From an uncultured Bacteroidales bacterium (GTDB lineage: Bacteria > Bacteroidota > Bacteroidia > Bacteroidales > Muribaculaceae): a stretch of 14,006 nt of DNA. A program made the translations under genes and the position numbers. Shown piece after piece: positions 6,849-13,560 of the stretch; the stretch's first letter is position 1; each line of letters begins with the position of its first letter. The stretch spans positions 1 through 14,006 of the forward strand of contig USIY01000035.1 in the NCBI GenBank assembly GCA_900554845.1. Reading direction: 5' to 3'. The notes beneath the pieces were generated by a model. It was not told where the DNA came from. It did no database searches and worked only from the letters and a program-made list of their open reading frames with translations.

Positions 6849-8257
6849 TCGTTCTTTTTATCCGGGCCCTCCTTATCCGGATTGGCGCCTTTGTCATTCT
6901 TCTCAAGTTTCTCCAGGGTCTCCGGTTTATCCACCACGACCTTCACCTCCACTATTCTATGCCGCTCCATCTTCAATACGTTGAAACGCATGTTGGCCCT
7001 GCGCAACAATTCGTTCGGCTGGGGAAAATCCCCTTTGATTTCCAACAGAAGGCCCGCAAGCGTCTCAGCGTCGCCTATATCGCCGAGAACCTCCTTGTCT
7101 ATGCCGACAGCCTCACAAAAATCCTCTATAGGAATCTTGGCGTCCATTATAAATGAATTGGGGCCGATCTGACGGTACATGTCGCTCTGGCGGTCGTCGT
7201 ACTCATCGTCTATATCGCCGACTATCTGCTCTATGACGTCCTCGAGCGTCACGATGCCTTGTGTGCATCCATACTCATCGATCACGATGGCGATATGTAT
7301 CTTGCGTTTGCGGAAGTCTTCAAGCAAGTCGTCGATCATTCTGGACTCCGGCACGAAATAAGCATCACGTATAAGCGACTGCCAACGGGGACGGTCCTCA
7401 CGATCAAGATAAGGGAGAAGGTCTTTGCTGTAAAGTATGCCGATAATGGTGTCGAGGTCAGTGTCGTACACCGGGATTCTTGAATAACCTGAATCCAGAA
7501 TTATATGCATCACTTCGTCCCAGTCATCGTGCGACTCGATGGCCGTCACGTCCACCCGGCTTATCATTATTTCATGGGCGTCTTTCTCTCCGAAAGAAAG
7601 AATGCCTTCCAGCATCTCCTTTTCATCCCCTTCCTTTACATCTGAGATTTCCAACGCCTTTTCAAGTTCGTCTGTGGTTACACTCGCCTTCTTTTTGGTA
7701 ATGATTTTATTCACGATGGTAGTGGATTTCACCATCATCCGGGACAATGGACTGAATATTTTATAAAATACTGTCACCATGCCGGCGGCCCATCTTACCC
7801 ACCACAACGTTCTGCCGCGAGCAACGAGTTTTGGAAATATCTCGCCGAACAGAAGCAAGAGAAATGTCAGGAATACAGTCTGTACCAGAAAGTTGACCAA
7901 CGTGCTGTGAAATTCAGTCACCTGATTTATTGCGAACGTAAGCACCACGACCATGGTGATGTTCACCAGATTGTTGGATATGAGGATTGTGGCCAACAGC
8001 TGCTCACTGTGGTTCAACAGATAACTCGCCTTCTTATCATTGGAGTCCTCCCCCTCCTCTATTTCATCCACATCATGGGGAGTAAGGCCAAAAAACGCTA
8101 TCTCGCTGCCGGACACAAAAGCCGACAGCATGAGACAAATCACCGCAATTAAAACCATGAAACTCCAGGCCACCCAATCCGGCGGGGCCTGAAAGCTTAT
8201 TGCTGAATCACATAATAAGCCGGCCATACAATCGGCCGGCAAAGGATCTGGGTCCAA
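6845..8257 (-). CDS. gldE: GldE-like CNNM/CorC-type membrane protein with CBS pair
   Basis: A 470-residue inner-membrane protein. Residues of about 28-210 form the CNNM (DUF21) transmembrane domain, including LSAFVSGSEIAFFGL, ILISNNLVNITMVVVL and the conserved GEIFPKLVARGR. A CBS pair follows (about 228-345, with HEIMISRVDV, GYSRIPVYD and IVTLEDVIEQIVGDIDDEYD), then a CorC/HlyC domain (about 365-450). In Bacteroidota this architecture is called GldE after gliding motility, but it occurs in non-gliding species and probably works in divalent cation transport or lipoprotein export. The frame starts with TTG at 8255-8257, giving MDPDP, an N-terminus I associate with GldE-type proteins; the first ATG (8225-8227, residue 11) is the alternative. 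The promoter at 8283-8314 suits either. It is translationally coupled to the downstream phosphopantetheinyl transferase gene. Confidence 0.88.
   Translation of the reverse strand: MDPDPLPADCMAGLLCDSAISFQAPPDWVAWSFMVLIAVICLMLSAFVSGSEIAFFGLTPHDVDEIEEGEDSNDKKASYLLNHSEQLLATILISNNLVNITMVVVLTFAINQVTEFHSTLVNFLVQTVFLTFLLLLFGEIFPKLVARGRTLWWVRWAAGMVTVFYKIFSPLSRMMVKSTTIVNKIITKKKASVTTDELEKALEISDVKEGDEKEMLEGILSFGEKDAHEIMISRVDVTAIESHDDWDEVMHIILDSGYSRIPVYDTDLDTIIGILYSKDLLPYLDREDRPRWQSLIRDAYFVPESRMIDDLLEDFRKRKIHIAIVIDEYGCTQGIVTLEDVIEQIVGDIDDEYDDRQSDMYRQIGPNSFIMDAKIPIEDFCEAVGIDKEVLGDIGDAETLAGLLLEIKGDFPQPNELLRRANMRFNVLKMERHRIVEVKVVVDKPETLEKLEKNDKGANPDKEGPDKKNE
8219..8240 (-). other. GC-rich hairpin at the start of gldE
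   Basis: GCCGGCC (8219-8225) and GGCCGGC (8234-8240) are perfect 7-nt GC-only arms around an 8-nt loop. In the mRNA the hairpin covers about +18 to +39 from the TTG start. It places the alternative ATG (8225-8227) at the loop-stem boundary. It could limit initiation at that ATG or hold the ribosome near the TTG. Confidence 0.6.
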
Positions 8258-8282
8258 AATATTATCTTATTGGTTTGAACTG

Positions 8283-8314
8283 CAAAATTAATCTTTATAT
8301 CCCAATTCTGCAAA
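8283..8314 (-). promoter_or_regulatory. Bacteroidota-type promoter of gldE and the PPTase gene
   Basis: On the minus strand TTTG (8311-8314), exactly 20 nt and then TAATTTTG (8283-8290) match the -33/-7 consensus perfectly. The predicted start near 8276 gives a leader of about 20 nt to the TTG start or about 50 nt to the internal ATG. The 8315-8402 stretch upstream, after the addA stop, holds no recognisable gene or clear terminator. Confidence 0.82.
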
Positions 8315-8402
8315 TTTTACTTGAAACTACACATCGGGCCGAGGACACATTAGTCCTAATAAGCCCTATTGGCCCTATTTGACTGATTGGTCCAACCACT
8401 CC

Positions 8403-11400
8403 CTAACGCGACACCTCCACAATCCTGTCAGCCGGATTCTGTTCGAACACGTACCATAGCCAGCCGATAACATTCCTGTAACCCACCTGCTTAAGATAGC
8501 GTACGTAGTTCTCCACCTGGCGACGGTGCCTGCGCTCGCTGTCCTTGTTGCGCTTGCCGAACTTATAATCAACGATCTCCACACCGCCGTCTTCAAAAAA
8601 CATAATCCTGTCGGGACGATTCATTTTCGCGCCTTTTCGCAGGACAGGACGCTCTGAAACCACCCTGCTCGCAATTCCGGAGAACCACCGTTCCACGTTT
8701 CCGTCGGATGCCGTCACACGTTCCTTGAGTTTAACGAGGAAATCCGACCCTTGAGGAACAAGGCCGGAAATCTCCATACGCTTTATCTCCCGCGCAAGAT
8801 CGCCGAACGTCACAACATTCTCCATTACCGCGTGGCATACATTGCCTACCGATCTCGGATCTCTGCTATCGTCCTCTTCATCGGCTTCCTCATCGTCGGA
8901 ATACGACGGCAACGACACTTCGCGCATCCTGATATTCCCGTGTACCATTACCGACTTGTAATCGTCAAGAATCTTCTTATCCGGCAAGCAATTCTCTTTG
9001 TTCTCCCCCTTCAAGACCTTATGATCCGGTTTTTCTCCGTAAGTTACGATTATACCGTCACCTTCATCTTTTTCCACCAATATTCCAGGCTCGAAATCCT
9101 CGGAAGCGCTCCGACCTTCTTTCCAATATCCTACAAAATCCATTATCAGTTCGCCCAAGGAACTGCTGCCGGCTTTCCGCGTTTTTGCGGGCGCGTTTGT
9201 AAAAATATAGAGCTCGTTTACGGCACGCGTGAACGTAACGTACAATAAATTAAGAGAATCCACAGTTTCCAGATCATAATTCTCATACAGTTTGTTTTCC
9301 AGGACCGTGCCCTCCAACGCCGACGTGACATTGACCGGGATATAGGGGGGTAATTTATCCGACATCTCATTGTCATTAAAGGCAAGGTCTTCACGATTCA
9401 CCCATATCCATTCCTTTCCTGACACACAATCTCCGAACCGGGTTTTGGACGACACAGGGCTTGTGACGATAACTACCGGGAACTCCAGTCCTTTAGATTT
9501 ATGGGAGGTCATTATCCGCACGGCGTCGGCATCCTCGGGCGAAGAGATCGCCTTGGCGCCTTTAGCTCGGTCCCACCACGACAAGAATGAGGGGAGATCC
9601 GCCGGATGACCCTCGCAATATTCAAGAACAATATCCTGAAAGGCCGCCAGATAGGGGGCGTCGGCCTGCCGTATCGGGTCCATAACGAAATTACTGACAA
9701 TAGCCTCCACCAAAGCGGGGAGCGCCAAAGTCTGCATTTTGCCCAGCATATCCCGGATGCCTTCAAGGTCCGGATCTTCTTCCGTGAAACGAGCCATACA
9801 CTCCGCCATCGACAACTCCGGATGCATCTGACGGTAAAGAATGAGATGGCTTTCCAGAACCCGAATATTTCCCGGACCTTTGTCCGGACGTTTCTCCGGA
9901 CTGTTAAGCTCCGGCTGCATATCATGCGCTATGGCCTGAAGAACCGTCACCACCTGACTCACTGCGACGGAATTGCCTACAAGCAGAGATTGCTCGCTCA
10001 CGAACTCTATCTGCTTCGCGGAACCTTTCTCGGCATTGTGACGCATCAAGCACCGGGCCATTTCATCACAATCCTTGTTCCCGCGTGCCAGAACGCATAT
10101 GTCTTTCGGCCCGTAACCGCGTTCCAAAGCATCAACGATAAGATCGTAAGCTTTCTCCTCTACACTGCGCGAGCCGTCACAATCTTTGCCGCCCGAATTC
10201 AGAACCACCTCCACATATCCTCCGGCTTCTTTATGGACAGTCTGCTTTACATTGCCGTACAATCCCTTGAATTTGTCCGCGACAGCCATCTTGGCGTCAT
10301 CCCCGCGAGCCACTACTTCTCCCATCATATTCACTATATAATGAAACAGATTGTTGTTCCATTCCACTATACGGCGATCGCTGCGCCAGTTGGTGTTCTC
10401 ATCCGGAGTGTTGCCTTTGACATTAACCGAGGCATTCAAATCCCGAGGCACTCTGGTATTGATCAATTCATAATCGGCGTTCCGGAACCGATAGATACTC
10501 TGTTTTGCATCACCGATAATCAGATTGTCATTACCGCGTCCAAGACTCTCCTCCAACAGCGGCTTGAGATTTTTCCACTGAAGTTCCGATGTGTCCTGAA
10601 ACTCGTCTATCAGCAAGTGATCCAGATAATTACCCATCCGCTCATAAACAAACGGAGTGTCGGAAGGTTCGATTATGGCGTTAAGGAGCATGGATGTCTC
10701 CGCCAGTTCAATCGATTCGTTCTCCTCAAGATATTCCTTACGTTTGCGGCTCACAGATTTAAGAAGTCCCAGAAAGGGAAAACTTACGCGCAGCACCTCC
10801 CATAATTTCGCATCGGGATCCGTAACTGTTCCGTACCATACATTATATGCGTTCTCGACCCGCTCGGTCTGATTCCTGATCGCATCCCACAATTCCGGAA
10901 GTTCCCTTGAGGCTGCCGATATGGTCTTTTTACTCCAGAATTGTTCATCGGGAAATTTCACGTCACAAGCCTTGTTCCATTTACAGGCGCTGATTATTTT
11001 CGTAGCCAGCATATAAGGTTTAGCCACATCCGTTCTCCCCTTCTGATAATCGGGATTCACTATCAGCCTCTGCAATTTCCCTGCTTCAGATGACAATGTT
11101 CTGAAAGCGTTGCGCTTTGGCGACTGATAGGTATTCTCAAACTTGCGGTACACTTCGATAAGGTCGACGTCCGATTCCAGATATTCATCCAACGGTCCGC
11201 GGATCCGGCGGTACTCCTCGCTGTCGATATTCGAGAATTTGCCCAGCAACGACGAATATGGAGTCTGAGCATGGGCGCCGGAAGATTCAGATTTTTGGAA
11301 TACATTCCATTTCGAGCCGTCCTCATTATTCATGATCAAACGCAGCCATTGCCGGGTCTCATCGATGTCACGGTCATGACTCGGACTGTCCACTTCATCG

Positions 11401-11891
11401 AGAACAGTGTTAAGGCCCATCCTGCTCACATATCCGCTTTCAAGCTCCACCTGATAATTGTCCGTCAGATTCGACTCATATACAAACGTCCTGAGTACAC
11501 TCTGAAAAAAAGAATCGATCGTCGAGACATTGAAGTCCGAATAATTGTTGAGCAAAGTTCTAAGCGCCACATCGGCGGCATGCGCGATTTTCTCCTGACT
11601 CGCCCCAAGCTCACTGATGAAATCGTCAAGATAGTCGGGCTTTTTCATTCCCTCCTCATACTTTGCCAATGCATCGAGCTTTTCAACAATACGCATCTGC
11701 ATCTCATTGGTGGCCTTATTGGTGAAAGTTATGGCCAGTATACGCCCCAGCGCCTGCGGTATCTCGTCATCGCGGCGCAACCTGTAACGGTCGTCCTCCT
11801 CGTGTCGGACAGATATAAGGAACCGTATGAAATATTTGGTCAGAGCATAAGTTTTACCCGAGCCTGCCGACGCTCTTTGCAAGTCCAACAT
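8403..11891 (-). CDS. addA: AddA/RecB-like UvrD-family helicase with C-terminal nuclease
   Basis: An 1162-residue DNA helicase-nuclease for double-strand break repair. It has superfamily 1A motifs in order: Walker A ASAGSGKT (Lys13), motif Ia AITFTNKAT, motif II DEFQD (429-433), motif III GDAKQSIYRFR, motif V TSHKSKGLEFP (His797-Gly801) and motif VI LLYVTFTRA (Arg889). A RecB-type PD-(D/E)xK nuclease closes the protein, with Asp1094 in PDRIMFF, Asp1108 and Lys1110 in VDYKFG, and Gln1125/Tyr1129 in the QxxxY motif. Both activities look intact. Starting only seven residues before the Walker A loop is usual for Bacteroidales members. The expected partner AddB is not adjacent: upstream is SUI1 (42-nt gap), downstream gldE with its own promoter. 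It should be transcribed from the TlpA-family promoter, possibly reduced by the hairpin at 11923-11948. Confidence 0.9.
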   Translation of the reverse strand: MLDLQRASAGSGKTYALTKYFIRFLISVRHEEDDRYRLRRDDEIPQALGRILAITFTNKATNEMQMRIVEKLDALAKYEEGMKKPDYLDDFISELGASQEKIAHAADVALRTLLNNYSDFNVSTIDSFFQSVLRTFVYESNLTDNYQVELESGYVSRMGLNTVLDEVDSPSHDRDIDETRQWLRLIMNNEDGSKWNVFQKSESSGAHAQTPYSSLLGKFSNIDSEEYRRIRGPLDEYLESDVDLIEVYRKFENTYQSPKRNAFRTLSSEAGKLQRLIVNPDYQKGRTDVAKPYMLATKIISACKWNKACDVKFPDEQFWSKKTISAASRELPELWDAIRNQTERVENAYNVWYGTVTDPDAKLWEVLRVSFPFLGLLKSVSRKRKEYLEENESIELAETSMLLNAIIEPSDTPFVYERMGNYLDHLLIDEFQDTSELQWKNLKPLLEESLGRGNDNLIIGDAKQSIYRFRNADYELINTRVPRDLNASVNVKGNTPDENTNWRSDRRIVEWNNNLFHYIVNMMGEVVARGDDAKMAVADKFKGLYGNVKQTVHKEAGGYVEVVLNSGGKDCDGSRSVEEKAYDLIVDALERGYGPKDICVLARGNKDCDEMARCLMRHNAEKGSAKQIEFVSEQSLLVGNSVAVSQVVTVLQAIAHDMQPELNSPEKRPDKGPGNIRVLESHLILYRQMHPELSMAECMARFTEEDPDLEGIRDMLGKMQTLALPALVEAIVSNFVMDPIRQADAPYLAAFQDIVLEYCEGHPADLPSFLSWWDRAKGAKAISSPEDADAVRIMTSHKSKGLEFPVVIVTSPVSSKTRFGDCVSGKEWIWVNREDLAFNDNEMSDKLPPYIPVNVTSALEGTVLENKLYENYDLETVDSLNLLYVTFTRAVNELYIFTNAPAKTRKAGSSSLGELIMDFVGYWKEGRSASEDFEPGILVEKDEGDGIIVTYGEKPDHKVLKGENKENCLPDKKILDDYKSVMVHGNIRMREVSLPSYSDDEEADEEDDSRDPRSVGNVCHAVMENVVTFGDLAREIKRMEISGLVPQGSDFLVKLKERVTASDGNVERWFSGIASRVVSERPVLRKGAKMNRPDRIMFFEDGGVEIVDYKFGKRNKDSERRHRRQVENYVRYLKQVGYRNVIGWLWYVFEQNPADRIVEVSR

Positions 11892-11922
11892 AAGTAGCCA
11901 ATATGATATAAAGTCAATTAAG

Positions 11923-11948
11923 AAGGTAAAGGGTCAACCCTTTACCTT
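11923..11948 (-). other. Perfect inverted repeat at the SUI1-addA junction
   Basis: AAGGTAAAGGGT (11923-11934) and ACCCTTTACCTT (11937-11948) are perfect 12-nt arms around 2 central bases; as RNA this gives 11 base pairs closed by a UUGA tetraloop. The SUI1 stop codon (TGA, 11936-11934) lies in the loop. T-rich but interrupted sequence (CTTAATTGACTTT) follows on the minus strand. It is terminator-like or attenuator-like, ahead of addA, 31 nt upstream of its ATG. Confidence 0.75.
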
Positions 11949-12269
11949 ATAACCCATATTCTTAAGAAGATCGCGCACTTTGGCCACGAGATCGCCCTGC
12001 ACGAGAATTTCTCCTCCCCGGGCTGATCCCCCCACACCGAGCGATTGCTTGATGCGGCGAGCCACGTCCTGCAACTCGGAATCCGAACATTCGAATCCCT
12101 CTACTATTGTGGCAACCTTGCCTCCTCTTCCTTTCTTCTCTTTCAGTACATGCAGAGGGCTTCGCTGCATGACTTTAGAATCAGTTTCCTTATCATCAGG
12201 CGCCGTATCCTCGCCCTCCGGCAGGTCGCCGCTTTCCAACAGCGATCCCAATGCATCCTTCCAATCCAT
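11934..12269 (-). CDS. SUI1/YciH family translation factor
   Basis: A 111-residue bacterial homologue of eukaryotic initiation factor eIF1. Residues 1 to about 36 are an acidic, likely disordered tail. The SUI1 domain fills the rest, with KGRGGKVATIVEGF (46-59), DVARRIKQSLGVGGS (68-82), then RGGEILVQGD and a C-terminal helix DLLKNMGYKVKG. These glycine-rich motifs are diagnostic. The bacterial role is not settled; in E. coli YciH is dispensable and has been linked to initiation fidelity and stress translation. The ATG follows the stop of the TlpA-like gene after 3 nt, and addA begins 42 nt downstream. The last codons and stop are built into the inverted repeat at 11923-11948. Confidence 0.93.
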   Translation of the reverse strand: MDWKDALGSLLESGDLPEGEDTAPDDKETDSKVMQRSPLHVLKEKKGRGGKVATIVEGFECSDSELQDVARRIKQSLGVGGSARGGEILVQGDLVAKVRDLLKNMGYKVKG

Positions 12270-12272
12270 AAA

Positions 12273-13361
12273 TTAATAAGAAGCCAATTTTTTCTGCAGC
12301 TCTTGCAACGAGAAAGCGCTGTCGGACAGATCGCCCGACGCATTATAAATATAGAATGCCGGAAGTTTCTGAACGTTATAGTCACGCATTGCGGTTGAGC
12401 TTGTCCCGGCGGGATCCAGAACAGTAGTCCACGGCAGATTGCGCGCAGCCTCACGCCAAGCGTATTGGTCGGCGTCAAAACTTACATGATAGAATTTCAC
12501 ATTCCCGCCACGCTGATTGTAAATACGCGCCAGCTGGATGTTGAAGGCGGGGGATTCCTTCTCGTTCATCATTCCGAAAACAACCACTACCGGATGTCCC
12601 TTTCCAACAAGATCAGAGAGTTTCACATTCTTTTGCTGTTCGTTCTGAAGATCGATATCGATCACACTTATTTCCGTGGCTTCCACAACATTGCGTTTAC
12701 CTTGCTGGGTATTGCGCTTGCGGATGGCCTCAACAGCGGCCTGACGCACCATCTTGCCATGCGGATCCTCGGGTTTGAACTGTTCGAACTGTGTGGCGAC
12801 GGCGGCGTAATATTTCGTGTCGGCCGGATCCAGAGGGTCGAACAGTGGTTTGTCGTCAACAAGCTTTGTCAGAATATAGTATCCGATGATAGATCCCTGA
12901 CTGTCCTTGATATAATTGGTGTAGACATCGCGTTTGAACTGATCGGCGTTCTTTACGCCAGCTCCGGCATACTTATGGAGGTCCTTTTCGAACTTGGCCA
13001 TACGTTCGGCCTGCGCAGTTCCGGTAACGGTGAAATCATATCCGAATTTATCCGCGCTGCTTTCCACATGAAGAGTCTCCACCGAATCCACGGGCAGATA
13101 TATGGAGTTGTCGTTCAGAGTAAGACGGTATATTTCAGGACTGGCCGGAGCCACGGACTGAATTTTGAAATCTCCGTTTTTTCCTATTTTCACAGAGTCC
13201 ATCACTATCCAGCGGCCATTGAAATCGGCCTTGGCAAGTGTCATTGTTTTTCCCTCGGCTCCGTATACATCCCCTTCTATCTTGAACTTGGGTTCACGGT
13301 CGCATCCTGATGCCAATACCGTCAAAACCCCTAAAGCAATCAGTATTTTCGCTGTATTCAT
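12273..13361 (-). CDS. DUF4369/TlpA-like thioredoxin-fold lipoprotein lacking CxxC
   Basis: A 362-residue lipoprotein with lipobox LASGC (Cys20). Residues of about 27-120 (FKIEGDVYGAEGKTMTLAK to the VDSVETLHVE region) resemble DUF4369, a beta-rich domain common before thioredoxin domains in Bacteroidota. A helical middle part follows. Residues of about 235-360 have a TlpA/AhpC-TSA layout: VKLSDLVGKGHPVVVVFG, an alpha helix, NVKFYHVSFD, and LPAFYIYNASGDL with the cis-proline (Pro334). Where TlpA proteins carry WCxxC this one reads NEKES (266-270), so both catalytic cysteines are absent. Cys20 is the only cysteine, so no thiol redox chemistry is possible. It is probably a binding or structural relic of the family. 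It is first in the operon with SUI1 and addA, from the promoter at 13383-13414. Confidence 0.85.
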   Translation of the reverse strand: MNTAKILIALGVLTVLASGCDREPKFKIEGDVYGAEGKTMTLAKADFNGRWIVMDSVKIGKNGDFKIQSVAPASPEIYRLTLNDNSIYLPVDSVETLHVESSADKFGYDFTVTGTAQAERMAKFEKDLHKYAGAGVKNADQFKRDVYTNYIKDSQGSIIGYYILTKLVDDKPLFDPLDPADTKYYAAVATQFEQFKPEDPHGKMVRQAAVEAIRKRNTQQGKRNVVEATEISVIDIDLQNEQQKNVKLSDLVGKGHPVVVVFGMMNEKESPAFNIQLARIYNQRGGNVKFYHVSFDADQYAWREAARNLPWTTVLDPAGTSSTAMRDYNVQKLPAFYIYNASGDLSDSAFSLQELQKKLASY

Positions 13362-13382
13362 TTTCTCTTATTCAATTTTCCA

Positions 13383-13414
13383 CAAAATTAACACAAATCC
13401 GTATAATTTGCAAG
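13383..13414 (-). promoter_or_regulatory. Promoter of the TlpA-like/SUI1/addA operon
   Basis: On the minus strand CTTG (13411-13414; TTG core of the -33 element), 20 nt and TAATTTTG (13383-13390) fit the Bacteroidota consensus. The predicted leader before the ATG at 13361 is short, about 15 nt. It is back to back with the pnp promoter. Confidence 0.75.
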
Positions 13415-13415
13415 G

Positions 13416-13447
13416 TTTGCTATTGTCAGTATTTTTTGTTAATTTTG
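13416..13447 (+). promoter_or_regulatory. Bacteroidota-type promoter of pnp
   Basis: TTTG (13416-13419), exactly 20 nt and TAATTTTG (13440-13447) match the consensus perfectly. Transcription should begin near 13454, leaving a leader of about 105 nt before the pnp ATG. Only one base pair (13415) separates its -33 element from that of the divergent operon. Confidence 0.82.
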
Positions 13448-13455
13448 CAAAGTTT

Positions 13456-13490
13456 TGCATATTTCAAAGACCATAGGCTTGAAATTTGCA
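13456..13490 (+). promoter_or_regulatory. Stem-loop at the 5' end of the pnp leader
   Basis: TGCATATTTCAA (13456-13467) and TTGAAATTTGCA (13479-13490) form a 12-pair arm with a single mismatch around an 11-nt loop that contains a small CC/GG pair. It begins within a few nucleotides of the predicted transcription start. A smaller hairpin, TCTTA-GAAA-TAAGA (13508-13521), follows. In E. coli a leader hairpin of pnp is the site of autoregulation through RNase III; a similar role here is inference only. Confidence 0.6.
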
Positions 13491-13529
13491 CTCTGATACC
13501 AACAAAATCTTAGAAATAAGACCATAAGC
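13467..13529 (+). repeat. Repeated AAGACCATARGC motif in the pnp leader
   Basis: AAGACCATAGGC (13467-13478) and AAGACCATAAGC (13518-13529) are 12-nt direct repeats with one mismatch, 51 nt apart. The first fills the loop of the stem-loop at 13456-13490, and the second straddles the 3' side of the small GAAA hairpin. Exposed repeated motifs in a leader can be protein or RNA binding sites. Confidence 0.5.
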
Positions 13530-13560
13530 AAACCAAGAATAGCGAAACAATAAAGATTTA

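Noticed and set aside
8336..8375. Terminator for the addA operon
   Set aside because: GGGCC/GGCCC arms with an inner GGAC/GTCC pair can be drawn, but the loop is large and no T tract follows on the minus strand.
8363..8380. Tandem 9-mer GCCCTATTG/GCCCTATTT
   Set aside because: Two imperfect short copies in a non-coding gap with no further repeats; consistent with chance or slippage.
9606..10805. Long plus-strand ORF (399 aa) inside addA
   Set aside because: It is antisense to the well-supported helicase gene, has no recognisable domain or promoter, and its composition is that of a codon-bias shadow.
11892..11920. Separate promoter for addA in the SUI1-addA gap
   Set aside because: The sequence has TTGAC-like and TATA-like words but no TAnnTTTG element, which is what the other promoters here use.
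12465..13310. Plus-strand ORF (281 aa) opposite the TlpA-like gene
   Set aside because: Entirely antisense to a gene with a clear lipobox and fold; no family features of its own.
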